Below, one piece after another: positions 1-6,604 of a stretch of DNA of 22,764 bases. The DNA is from Thermoplasmata archaeon. GTDB taxonomy: Archaea; Thermoplasmatota; Thermoplasmata; Lutacidiplasmatales; UBA184. Where the stretch lies: positions 1 to 22,764 of the forward strand of contig JAJZGO010000013.1 of the NCBI GenBank assembly GCA_021798415.1, written 5' to 3'. The translations under genes were made by a program, and so were the position numbers. Within the stretch, counting starts at the first letter, position 1. Each line of letters begins with the position of its first letter. The notes below the pieces were generated by a model. That model did not search any database and had not been told where the DNA came from. It saw nothing but the letters and a program-made list of their open reading frames with translations.

Positions 1-271
1 GGGGTTCGTGGAGAAGGGACGGGGCGGGCCCGACTTCGCGTCGGGACGGTTCGGGCTCGGGGGCGACCTCACGGTCAACCCGTCGGGCGGGCTCAAGGCC
101 CAGGGCCGGCCGTTCGGCGCCGTGGGGGTCGCCCAGGTCGTCGAGCTCGTCCGGCAGCTGCGCGGCGAAGCGAAGGACCGCCAGGTCGCGGGGGCCACGC
201 TCGGCCTCGCGCACGACGTGGGAGGCACGGGGGCGACGAGCGTCGTCCACCTCCTCGAGAGGGTTCCGTAG
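1..271 (+). CDS. Thiolase domain protein, C-terminal end (5' truncated by window)
   Basis: This is the last ~89 codons of a thiolase-superfamily protein; the open frame runs in from the window edge (first full codon at 2) and stops with TAG at 269-271. The visible part has the thiolase C-terminal signature: NPSGGLKA, then a G-R-P-F-G-A-V-G block, a Q-L-R-G-E-A helix and the closing H-D-V-G-G-T-G loop typical of archaeal SCP2-like thiolases. In archaea such a thiolase works with HMG-CoA synthase and a DUF35 protein to make HMG-CoA for the mevalonate pathway, and the DUF35 gene follows 9 nt downstream. An oddity is that the usual GHPxGATG catalytic histidine is replaced by Arg (codon CGG, 107-109). 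HMG-CoA synthase is expected upstream, outside the window. The family is clear; the exact substrate is inferred from context. Confidence 0.9.
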   Translation, partial: GFVEKGRGGPDFASGRFGLGGDLTVNPSGGLKAQGRPFGAVGVAQVVELVRQLRGEAKDRQVAGATLGLAHDVGGTGATSVVHLLERVP

Positions 272-280
272 GAGGCGACG

Positions 281-769
281 ATGTCGATCGCACGATTCTG
301 GCGCGAGACCCCTCGCCGCTACAACCTTGGCGGATCGAAGTGCACCTCGTGCGGGACGGTCTACTTCCCGCCCCGGGCCGTGTGCCCCGTCTGCACGCAC
401 CACCGCCAGTCGATCGAGAAGATGGTGCCGTTCCAGCTCTCGGGCGAGGGCACCGTGCTCTCGTTCACGGTCGTCCACGACGCCGCCGAGGGCTTTGAAA
501 TGCAGACGCCGTACGTCCTCGCCCTCGTGAAGACCCCCGAGGGACCGGTGCTGACCGGCCAGGTCGTCGACGTCCGCCCGGAGGAGGTCGCGATCGGGTT
601 CAAGGTCCGCGCGACGTTCCGGAAGCTGCGCGAGGAAGGTCGGGCGGGCGTGATCCACTACGGCTACAAGTTCGCGCCTTCCGAGGATTCGACCGCCGCG
701 CCGCCCCTCGGACCGGCCGCGGCCGGCCGGCCGGCGGAAGCGGTCGCGCGGGACCGGGCGACGTCGTGA
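281..769 (+). CDS. DUF35 Zn-ribbon/OB-fold protein, partner of thiolase and HMG-CoA synthase
   Basis: A 162-residue protein. The N-terminus carries a rubredoxin-like zinc ribbon (Cys21, Cys24, Cys35, Cys38), followed by an OB-fold (about residues 50-135) with the family's GxxLSFTVV-like and VLALVKTPEGPVLTGQVV strands. DUF35 proteins in archaea bridge acetoacetyl-CoA thiolase and HMG-CoA synthase in a complex that channels acetoacetyl-CoA. The preceding thiolase supports that role here. The start is ATG with GGAGG at 271-275 directly after the thiolase stop, so the genes are co-transcribed. The last ~25 residues are Ala/Pro/Arg-rich, probably disordered and not conserved. The family call is secure; the complex is inferred from the family and gene order. 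Confidence 0.92.
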   Translation: MSIARFWRETPRRYNLGGSKCTSCGTVYFPPRAVCPVCTHHRQSIEKMVPFQLSGEGTVLSFTVVHDAAEGFEMQTPYVLALVKTPEGPVLTGQVVDVRPEEVAIGFKVRATFRKLREEGRAGVIHYGYKFAPSEDSTAAPPLGPAAAGRPAEAVARDRATS

Positions 770-1542
770 GCGAGCCCGAGCGGCGCGATCCCTCGCCCCC
801 CGCTGAGGAGACCCCGCCGGCCGACGAGGAGTACGCGCGCACGTACGCCGCCGGGTACGAGGAAGGGGTCCGCAGCGCGCTCCGGGAGGTCCTCCAGCAC
901 ACCTCCCGCGGCCACACCGCCCAGGAGTTGAGGATCCTCGTGGAGAGCCGTCTCGCCCGCCTGGACGAGGAGGTCGACCTCAAGCGAAAGGGTCTCCTCG
1001 GCCCTCCGCGCCGACCGGCGTGGAACTCGCTGTTGAGGCCCCCGCAGCCCGCTCGCGCATGGGCCGGGCCCGCTCCCGGACCGGCGGCCCCCAGCCTTCG
1101 CCTCGCGCCGGGGACGAGCACGCTCGTGCGGGAGGAGCGCCCGTCGCGCGCGGTGGCGATCCTCCGGTCGAACGCCGCCGGGTTCCCCCGTCTCGCGACC
1201 GTCTCGCTGCGCCCTCCCGATGTCCCGGGCGTTCCGGCCGACCGGCGCACCGACATCACGGTCGGCGCGACCGGAGCGTCCGCGGAAGCCCGGCTCGCAC
1301 CGGGCGAGATCGGCGGCCGGCTCCGGGACCCGACCGAGGCCGCCGGCGGGGCGCTCGTCTACGTCGACTCCCTCGAATTCCTCGCCACCGAGTATTCGCT
1401 CGATACGACGCTCAAGTTCGTCCACTGGCTGGTCGCCCAGGTGCAGCAAACCGGCTCCGCGCTCCTCGTCTCGTTCGACCGGCGCGCGCTCGAGCTGCGC
1501 GAGATGAGCCTCCTCGAGCGGGCGTTCGGGACCGTCGTGTAG
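766..1542 (+). CDS. DUF835-like protein with long low-complexity middle
   Basis: A 258-residue protein starting at a GTG that overlaps the previous stop (GTGA, 766-769), so it is translationally coupled to the DUF35 gene. The N-terminus (about 20-75) is acidic and likely helical (YAAGYEEGVRSALREVL). Residues ~80-180 are Pro/Ala/Arg-rich with little predicted structure. The last ~65 residues match the DUF835 pattern: G-G-A-L-V-Y-V-D-S-L-E-F-L, a helix (TTLKFVHWLVAQVQ), G-S-A-L-L-V-S-F-D and a terminal L-L-E-R motif. DUF835 domains are common in Thermoplasmatota and Thermococci, often attached to sensory modules. Function is unknown. The coupling to mevalonate genes may be positional only. No transmembrane segment is apparent. 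Confidence 0.75.
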   Translation: MSEPERRDPSPPAEETPPADEEYARTYAAGYEEGVRSALREVLQHTSRGHTAQELRILVESRLARLDEEVDLKRKGLLGPPRRPAWNSLLRPPQPARAWAGPAPGPAAPSLRLAPGTSTLVREERPSRAVAILRSNAAGFPRLATVSLRPPDVPGVPADRRTDITVGATGASAEARLAPGEIGGRLRDPTEAAGGALVYVDSLEFLATEYSLDTTLKFVHWLVAQVQQTGSALLVSFDRRALELREMSLLERAFGTVV

Positions 1543-1576
1543 CCCTCGGGGCCCGACGCCCCTCCCGGGGTTGGGG

Positions 1577-3091
1577 CTACCAGACCATCCTTCCGCGCCG
1601 CGCGAGCGGGAGCTCCCGCGTCGAGCGGCGACGGACGATCCGCCAACCCTGGCGGAGGGCGACGATCCGCCCGGCGCGGTCGCGCACGAACTCAAGCCAC
1701 GCGCGTCGGCCCCCTTGCCGGAGGACGAACCCGTCGCCCCCGTGCGGACCGAGCTTGAGCCCCTTCGCGGTGACCTCGATGCCGTGGAAGTCGAACCGCA
1801 GGTGTCCGCGCCGGGGGGTCACGCGGACCCAGATCCCCTCGCCCGAGCAGTACCACCCCGCGTACTCGGCGAGCGAGGCGGGTCGGGGGCCCGCGGGGGG
1901 AATGTCGACGAACCGCGCGGTGCGGGGCAGTCCGAGGAGGCCGGTGATCCCCTCTTCGAGGACGCGGTCGACCGGGGCCATGTCGGAGTTCGCGAGGACG
2001 CAGCCGCCGACCTTCGCGTCGGGGAGTACGGCGAACTGGGAGGAAACGCCCTTCAGCCCGCCGTCGTGGAACGCGAGCCGGTGTCCGTGGAAGTCCGGCC
2101 GCACGGCGATCCCGTACCCGTAGTGGAGCCCCGGGGAGATCTCGATCCGCGGCGTCAGCATCGCCGCGACGCTCTTCGCGCTCACGACCCGCTCGCCGCC
2201 GACGCGGCCGTCGTCCAGGTAGATCTCGAGATACCGCAATAGGTCCTCCACGTTCGTGCGGATCGCGCCCGCGGCGCGCAGGCAGGTGTCCTCCCACCAC
2301 TCGTCCGACGCGACGAGCGGCCGGCCCGGATGCGTCCAGTCCGGCGAGTAGAGCGTCGTCACCTCGGGCGAGCGGAACATGACGCCGGTGTCGAACGTCG
2401 TGCGCGAGAACCCCGCGGGGCGGAAGATCTCCTCCTCGAGGAAGCTCTCGTACGTCCGGCCGCTCGCGCGCTCGATGACCGCCCCGAGGAGACCGAACCC
2501 CTCGTTCGAGTAGCTGAACTGCGCGCCGGGAGGTCCGAGCCAGCGGTACCGCTCGGTGCCGAGGTAGTCGAGCAGCCCTTCGTACGTGTCGATCGGCGCG
2601 TGGTCGGGGTCCACCCCGACGCGCCGCGCGACGCGCGGGTCGTACGGGGGGGCGCGACGGAGGCTGCGCGCCGACGTGTAGTAGATCGACGGCAGCGGAG
2701 GCAGCCCTGACGCATGGCTCAGAAGGTGACCGAGCGTGACCTTGCGCGTCCACCTCGGTGCGGGGGTCCGGAACTCGGGAAGGTGTCGGACGAGCGGGTC
2801 ATCGACCCGCAGCGACCCCTCCTCCTCGAGCCGGAGGACCGCGAGCGCGGTGAACGACTTCGTCATCGAGGCGATCCCGTACACCGTCCGCTCGCTCGCG
2901 GGGAGCTTCGCCTCGCGGTCGCGGTAGCCATACCCGCGGGCGAGGACGCGACGGCCCCTGCGCACGAGCCCGAGCGAAAGGCCGGGCACCCGCGCCCGAC
3001 GCAAAAGGCCCGCGACGAAACCGTCGAGGGTCGCGGCACGCGGAAACGGGGGTCGGGCGGGCAACGGGGCCTTGAGGCCCTCTGCGCCCAT
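1577..3091 (-). CDS. Serine hydrolase, beta-lactamase/penicillin-binding-protein fold with C-terminal lipocalin-like domain
   Basis: A 504-residue class C beta-lactamase-like hydrolase. The catalytic S-x-x-K is Ser75-Met-Thr-Lys78, the Y-x-N motif is Tyr194-Ser-Asn196, and an H-D-G replacing KTG lies near residue 340 (FHDGGLKG). LGHLLSHASGLP (about 120-131) is a conserved family block. After about residue 385 a beta-rich domain begins with EYAGWYCSGEGIWVRV, like the C-terminal lipocalin-like domain of esterase/peptidase members. No signal peptide is visible, so a cytoplasmic enzyme is likely. Substrate unknown: such proteins act as esterases, D-aminopeptidases or amidases, and lactam resistance should not be assumed. 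ATG start; it is divergent from the glycosyltransferase across 37 bp and convergent with the DUF835 gene. Confidence 0.9.
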   Translation of the reverse strand: MGAEGLKAPLPARPPFPRAATLDGFVAGLLRRARVPGLSLGLVRRGRRVLARGYGYRDREAKLPASERTVYGIASMTKSFTALAVLRLEEEGSLRVDDPLVRHLPEFRTPAPRWTRKVTLGHLLSHASGLPPLPSIYYTSARSLRRAPPYDPRVARRVGVDPDHAPIDTYEGLLDYLGTERYRWLGPPGAQFSYSNEGFGLLGAVIERASGRTYESFLEEEIFRPAGFSRTTFDTGVMFRSPEVTTLYSPDWTHPGRPLVASDEWWEDTCLRAAGAIRTNVEDLLRYLEIYLDDGRVGGERVVSAKSVAAMLTPRIEISPGLHYGYGIAVRPDFHGHRLAFHDGGLKGVSSQFAVLPDAKVGGCVLANSDMAPVDRVLEEGITGLLGLPRTARFVDIPPAGPRPASLAEYAGWYCSGEGIWVRVTPRRGHLRFDFHGIEVTAKGLKLGPHGGDGFVLRQGGRRAWLEFVRDRAGRIVALRQGWRIVRRRSTRELPLARRGRMVW

Positions 3092-3099
3092 AACGTTAC
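3091..3099. promoter_or_regulatory. Possible shared promoter element between divergent genes
   Basis: The 37-bp gap between the hydrolase and glycosyltransferase starts contains the 8-nt palindrome TAACGTTA (3091-3098), the only A/T-rich patch there. Its centre is about 34 nt upstream of the glycosyltransferase ATG, which would give a start of transcription a few nucleotides before that codon. The assignment is weak because the box does not match the archaeal TATA consensus well. Confidence 0.3.
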
Positions 3100-3128
3100 G
3101 AACCCCTCGCGGCCCCTAGAGTCGGCCG

Positions 3129-4337
3129 ATGGACGTTGCGTACTTCACCGACTCCTACCTCCCCACGCGCGATGGGGTCGCCACGATGACGAGCGGCCTC
3201 GCCCGCACGATGGCGCGCCTCGGACACCATGTCCAGGTCTTCGCGCCGAGCCCCGTCGCCGGCGCGCCGAGCGAGGAGGTGACGATGGACGGGGTGTCGG
3301 TGCACCGGGTACGGTCGGTTCCGGTCCCGCTCTACGGACAGTACCGGTGGCCGATCTTCCCGTTCGGTCTCCTGCGCGAAGCGAAGGGAGTGGGGGACGC
3401 GGACATCCTCCACCTCCACACCCCCGGCCCCCTCGGGAGCATGGCGTTTCTCGCCTCCCGGCGGTTCGGCCGGCCGCTCGTCGGCACGTTCCACACGAAC
3501 ATCCGCGAGATGCGGGACGCGGTCCCCCAGAAGTTCCTCGTGCCCCTGTTCTTCCGAATCGCCTGGTGTTACAACCTCGGGACGTACTGGCGGTGCGACG
3601 TCACGACCACCCCCTCGGCCTCGGCCCGGGACGCCCTCGTGGGCTCGGTGCGCAAGCCGTTCCGCCACCCGGTCACGGTCGTGCCGAACGGTATCGACGC
3701 GGAGCGGTTCGCGCCCGGCGGCCGCGTGCCGGACTGGCGCGTCCGATGCGGGCTGCCGAACGTCCCGCTCGTCACCTACCTGGGCCGCCTCACGGTCGAC
3801 AAGGGCGTCCACCGATTCCTCGACGCGGTCCGCGCCGCGGGGGAGACCACGGACCTCGTCGGCATCGTCGGGGGAACGGGTCCCGAAGAAGAGGCGCTTC
3901 TCGAGCGGCTGGGGCGCGATCCCTGGCTCGCCGACCACGTCCGGTACGTCGGCCCGGTCGCGGAAGAGGAGAAGGCGGCCCTCCTCGCGCAGACGGACCT
4001 TTTCGTCCTCCCGTCGACGAGCGACACCTCGAGCGTCGCCCTCCTCGAGGCGATGGCGTGCGGCGCGATGGTCGTCGCGCCCGCGAGCGGGGGGCCCGCC
4101 GAGATCGTCACCGACGGCGTCACGGGGCGACGGGTGTCGATGCTCGAGCCGGGCGCGCTCGCCGCGACCCTGGTCGACCTCGTCGATCGACCGACCGAGC
4201 GACGGGCGGTCGGCCTGCGCGCCGCCGCGTTCGTCCGGCAGAACGCGTCGCTCGAGACGATGGCCCGGCAGTTTATCTCTCTCTATTCGTTGCTCGGCGA
4301 AGGGAGGCCCCGCTCTGGCGAACGTCCCGCTCGCTGA
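3129..4337 (+). CDS. GT4-family glycosyltransferase (GT-B fold)
   Basis: A 402-residue retaining glycosyltransferase. The N-terminal Rossmann half starts with MDVAYFTDSYLPTRDGVAT, a typical GT4 opening with the glycine-containing acceptor loop, and contains HLHTPGPLG and FHTNIREM. The C-terminal donor half has VVPNGIDAERF, YLGRLTVDKGVHRFL, IVGGTGPEEE and the nucleotide-sugar block (D-T-S-S-V-A-L-L-E-A-M-A-C-G, then G-G-P-A-E-I-V). The first acidic residue of the usual E-x7-E pair is Asp here. Closest in style are diacylglycerol or archaeol glucosyltransferases, so a role in glycolipid or surface glycan synthesis is plausible but not shown. No membrane helix is apparent, as is normal for these peripheral enzymes. 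The next gene overlaps its end, suggesting an operon. Confidence 0.9.
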   Translation: MDVAYFTDSYLPTRDGVATMTSGLARTMARLGHHVQVFAPSPVAGAPSEEVTMDGVSVHRVRSVPVPLYGQYRWPIFPFGLLREAKGVGDADILHLHTPGPLGSMAFLASRRFGRPLVGTFHTNIREMRDAVPQKFLVPLFFRIAWCYNLGTYWRCDVTTTPSASARDALVGSVRKPFRHPVTVVPNGIDAERFAPGGRVPDWRVRCGLPNVPLVTYLGRLTVDKGVHRFLDAVRAAGETTDLVGIVGGTGPEEEALLERLGRDPWLADHVRYVGPVAEEEKAALLAQTDLFVLPSTSDTSSVALLEAMACGAMVVAPASGGPAEIVTDGVTGRRVSMLEPGALAATLVDLVDRPTERRAVGLRAAAFVRQNASLETMARQFISLYSLLGEGRPRSGERPAR

Positions 4338-5379
4338 GCTGAACGGACTCGCGGTCCGGTTCGCGGGCGACCGGCATGACGCGTTCTCCGCCCGCGCGCT
4401 CGCCCGGGCCTACGAGGAGTACGTCGGCCGTCGCCGCACCGTGCTCGCCCCCGTCGTCCTCTCGATGGACGGACGGACGTTCCCTCACTTCTACGCACTC
4501 CTCGCCGACGCGGCCGAGCCGTTCGGCGAAGGCGAGGTCCGGCTCGAACCGCCCGCCCCGGCCGGCCCCGCGTGGGAGTTTCTCCGGCCGTTCCAGCGGA
4601 TCGTGTTGCGACCCGACGGGTCGGCGGAGGTGTGGCCGGGGCCCGACGGACCGCCCGTGCGCGCCGTCGCCCGGCTTCTCTTGCGCGAGCACTACTTGGC
4701 GCGGTCCCGGTCCGAAGAGGACCGGGCGGCGTCCGGCGGGTCGCGTGTCGAGCTCGGGGGGTTCGTCGGCTCGCTCGGGGAGAGCCTGTCGGCCTGCCGG
4801 CAGCGCTCCCTGCTGCCCTTCTCGGTGGCGGTCCTTCTCTACTTCCCCGACGAGCGGGTCCGCTACGAGGTCGACCTGGTCCGTTCCGCGCTCCTTACCG
4901 ACCCGAGGGCCGGCCGCCTCTCGCCCGCGCGACGGGCGCGACGCACCGCGCGCGTCGGATGGGGGGTCGACCGCGTTGTCGGGCGCGGAGACCTCTCGCT
5001 CTTCGCGGCCCGCTGCCTCGAGGTCCTGGTCGAGACCCCGGGCCTGACCGCGATCGAGCTCGCGCACATCTTCGGCGGGGTACGGGAGCTCGTCGACTCC
5101 GCCGTTCAAGGACTGGTCGCACGCCAGCTCGTGACGTTCGACCACCGCACGGGAAGCTATCGGCCCCGCCTCGACGCGTTCCTCCCGTCGACCGGGGCCT
5201 CGAGAGCGTCGACCCCCGGCGAGCTCGCCGCCGCCAACCCGGCGCTGAGGACGAGCGTCCAGGAGCTCATCGCCGCCGCCGACGCGCGCGCGACGTGCCC
5301 GCTCTGCGGGGCCGCGTTGCCTCCCGGCCCCCGGGGCATCCTCTGCGAACGCTGCTCCGCCGAAGTGGCGGCCGGGTAG
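4315..5379 (+). CDS. Unknown protein with winged-helix segment and C-terminal zinc ribbon; probable CTG start
   Basis: An unrecognised protein of 354 residues if begun at CTG 4315. The first ATG/GTG/TTG in frame is GTG 4441, but the frame between them reads as ordinary coding sequence (ANVPLAELNGLAVRF and onward). AGGGAGG at 4301-4307 sits 7 nt before the CTG, so translation probably starts there, overlapping the glycosyltransferase by 23 nt. Residues ~230-290 look like a winged helix (LTAIELAHIFGGVRELV, then a V-A-R-Q-L-V-T-F-D wing). Four cysteines at about 328, 331, 344 and 347 form a C-terminal zinc ribbon. The middle is Arg-rich. The domains suggest nucleic-acid binding, but no function can be assigned. 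Coupling to the glycosyltransferase implies shared expression. Confidence 0.75.
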   Translation: MANVPLAELNGLAVRFAGDRHDAFSARALARAYEEYVGRRRTVLAPVVLSMDGRTFPHFYALLADAAEPFGEGEVRLEPPAPAGPAWEFLRPFQRIVLRPDGSAEVWPGPDGPPVRAVARLLLREHYLARSRSEEDRAASGGSRVELGGFVGSLGESLSACRQRSLLPFSVAVLLYFPDERVRYEVDLVRSALLTDPRAGRLSPARRARRTARVGWGVDRVVGRGDLSLFAARCLEVLVETPGLTAIELAHIFGGVRELVDSAVQGLVARQLVTFDHRTGSYRPRLDAFLPSTGASRASTPGELAAANPALRTSVQELIAAADARATCPLCGAALPPGPRGILCERCSAEVAAG

Positions 5380-5542
5380 ACGTCCCCGAGCCTGGGCGGC
5401 GGGCCTGACGGGGTTTCCCGCGAGGTTAGGGACTACGGGGACCCGGTTTCGGTACGGAGTCTCTCTCGGAAGTCCCCAGATAATCGGCGTACGCTTCGCG
5501 GCCCTCGGGCTCCTCATCCTGCGCGGGGCAGGCGCTCTTGGA

Positions 5543-5635
5543 ATGCTGCTTTTCGGCCTCGTTACCGGGTTCATCCTTCTCGCCGCCGTCGTGATCGGCG
5601 CCCTCGCGATCGCCGGGACCTCGGGGAATGTTTGA
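5543..5635 (+). CDS. Possible single-span membrane microprotein (30 aa)
   Basis: An ATG-initiated frame encodes MLLFGLVTGFILLAAVVIGA and ten more residues, nearly all hydrophobic, ending TGA at 5633-5635. The hydrophobic reading extends upstream without a stop (VRFAALGLLILRG) but without a standard start codon, so the true protein could be longer. There is no convincing Shine-Dalgarno. A weak A/T-rich stretch (AGATAATC, 5478-5485) lies upstream. The rest of the 293-nt gap 5380-5672 shows no other gene or RNA. It could equally be chance hydrophobic sequence. Confidence 0.3.
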   Translation: MLLFGLVTGFILLAAVVIGALAIAGTSGNV

Positions 5636-5644
5636 CGTAAGTTT

Positions 5645-5655
5645 GATTACTATAG
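5645..5655 (+). promoter_or_regulatory. TATA-like promoter of the MNT/HEPN pair
   Basis: GATTACTATAG is the most A/T-rich stretch in this part of the window. Its centre is 22-25 nt upstream of the ATG at 5673, which fits an archaeal TATA box giving a leaderless or near-leaderless transcript. Its position argues against starting the protein at the upstream ATG at 5628, which would place the promoter inside the coding sequence. Confidence 0.55.
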
Positions 5656-5672
5656 CTGTCGTGGTCGTACCG

Positions 5673-6116
5673 ATGTCGAACGTCATCGGGCCCGACGGAG
5701 TTTCGGGGTGTTTCCGTTGCTTCTTCGTCTGGAAACCGCGGACCCCGGACCCGGAGCGGTGTCCTCGGTGCAAGTCTCTTCTGTGGGACGTTCCGAAACT
5801 GTCGAAGATCCGCCGGGGAGGAGGACTGGGGTTGTCCGAAGTCGTGGGACCGCATCGGGCGGAGATACTCCGGGCCGTGAGAAAGAACAAAGCCCGCAAT
5901 CCGAGGGTGTTCGGATCCGTGGCTCGCGGGACCGCCACCGAGGAGAGCGACCTGGACCTCCTGGTCGACTTCGATCCCGGTGCCTCGGTTTTCGACCATG
6001 TCGGTCTGGCCCAGGATCTGGAGGATCTGCTGGGTCGACCCGTGGATGTGGCCGAGCCCGACGGTCTTCACTGGATCGTGCGACCGCAGGCAATGGTCGA
6101 GGCGGTGTCTCTATGA
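5673..6116 (+). CDS. MNT-type nucleotidyltransferase antitoxin with N-terminal zinc ribbon
   Basis: A 147-residue protein. Residues 13-33 form a zinc ribbon (Cys13, Cys16, Cys30, Cys33) in the pattern CxxC...W.PR...P.RCPRCKS seen in many small archaeal proteins. Residues ~60-145 are a minimal nucleotidyltransferase domain: Gly81-Ser82 of GSVARG, Asp93 and Asp95 of SDLDLLVDF, and a third acidic residue Asp125. MntA-type enzymes neutralise HEPN toxins by adding AMP to a tyrosine of the toxin; the HEPN gene follows with an ATGA overlap. ATG 5673 is chosen over ATG 5628 because a TATA-like box lies between them. Base composition is visibly lower in G+C than the flanks. A solo regulatory nucleotidyltransferase is an alternative role. 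Confidence 0.88.
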   Translation: MSNVIGPDGVSGCFRCFFVWKPRTPDPERCPRCKSLLWDVPKLSKIRRGGGLGLSEVVGPHRAEILRAVRKNKARNPRVFGSVARGTATEESDLDLLVDFDPGASVFDHVGLAQDLEDLLGRPVDVAEPDGLHWIVRPQAMVEAVSL

Positions 6117-6478
6117 CCGGACGGCAGGACAGACGCGGGGACGCCGTTCGGATCGCAGATATCATCGGAGCTTCCATCCGATTGGAGAAGACCCTCGAGC
6201 AGGGACACGAGCATTTCCTTTCGGGCCCGGATGCGCTCGACGCGGCGATTCGGCGCCTGGAAATCATCGGCGAAGCGGCGGGCAAGGTGAGCATCCCGAC
6301 CCGAGACCGTTACCCCGAGGTACCGTGGAGGAAATTGCGGGGTTTCGCATCGTTCGCGAAGCACGAGTACTGGAGGATCAAGCCCGAGGAAGTGTGGAAG
6401 GCCGTGGAGAAGATGCCATCGATTCGGCGGGTTTTGTCGAAAGTCCGAGTCGACGACCTCGACTTCCGTCGCGAGTAG
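6113..6478 (+). CDS. HEPN-domain (HepT/DUF86-like) protein, partner of MNT gene
   Basis: A 121-residue all-helical protein starting at the ATG that overlaps the MNT stop (ATGA). It matches the HepT/DUF86 layout: an N-terminal helix with RIADIIGASIRLEKTL, a central A-I-R-R-L-E-I-I-G-E-A-A helix, Y-P-E-V-P-W, and the segment ending K-H-E-Y-W (His84, Tyr86) followed by EEVWKAVEKMP. In active HepT toxins the RNase motif is R-x4-6-H with the tyrosine two residues after the His as the AMP-modified residue. Here His84 and Tyr86 are kept, but the expected Arg position (79) is Ala, and the nearest Arg is at 76. So it may be an inactive or altered toxin, although the fold and pairing are clear. Confidence 0.87.
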   Translation: MTGRQDRRGDAVRIADIIGASIRLEKTLEQGHEHFLSGPDALDAAIRRLEIIGEAAGKVSIPTRDRYPEVPWRKLRGFASFAKHEYWRIKPEEVWKAVEKMPSIRRVLSKVRVDDLDFRRE

Positions 6479-6604
6479 CCCCGACGGCCATCATGTCTTC
6501 CACGCCTCGGTCGAATGACCGGCCGACGCCGAACCCGGCGCTCGCGCCATCGGGGCCGAGGCGTAGAATCGACGCCGACCGCCCCGGTCCGTGGCACCGT
6601 CCGC

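Noticed and set aside
1577..3091. Beta-lactam resistance gene
   Set aside because: The SxxK, YxN and HxG motifs show only the serine-hydrolase fold; most archaeal members are esterases or peptidases, and nothing here indicates lactam hydrolysis.
4273..5574. Long minus-strand open frame opposite the winged-helix gene
   Set aside because: Composition is Arg/Gly/Glu/Pro-rich without motifs, as expected for the complement of a high-GC gene; the plus frame has zinc and winged-helix motifs.
5628..5672. Upstream ATG (5628) for the MNT protein
   Set aside because: The intervening 45 nt are A/T-rich and contain the TATA-like box, and the zinc-ribbon protein starts naturally at ATG 5673.
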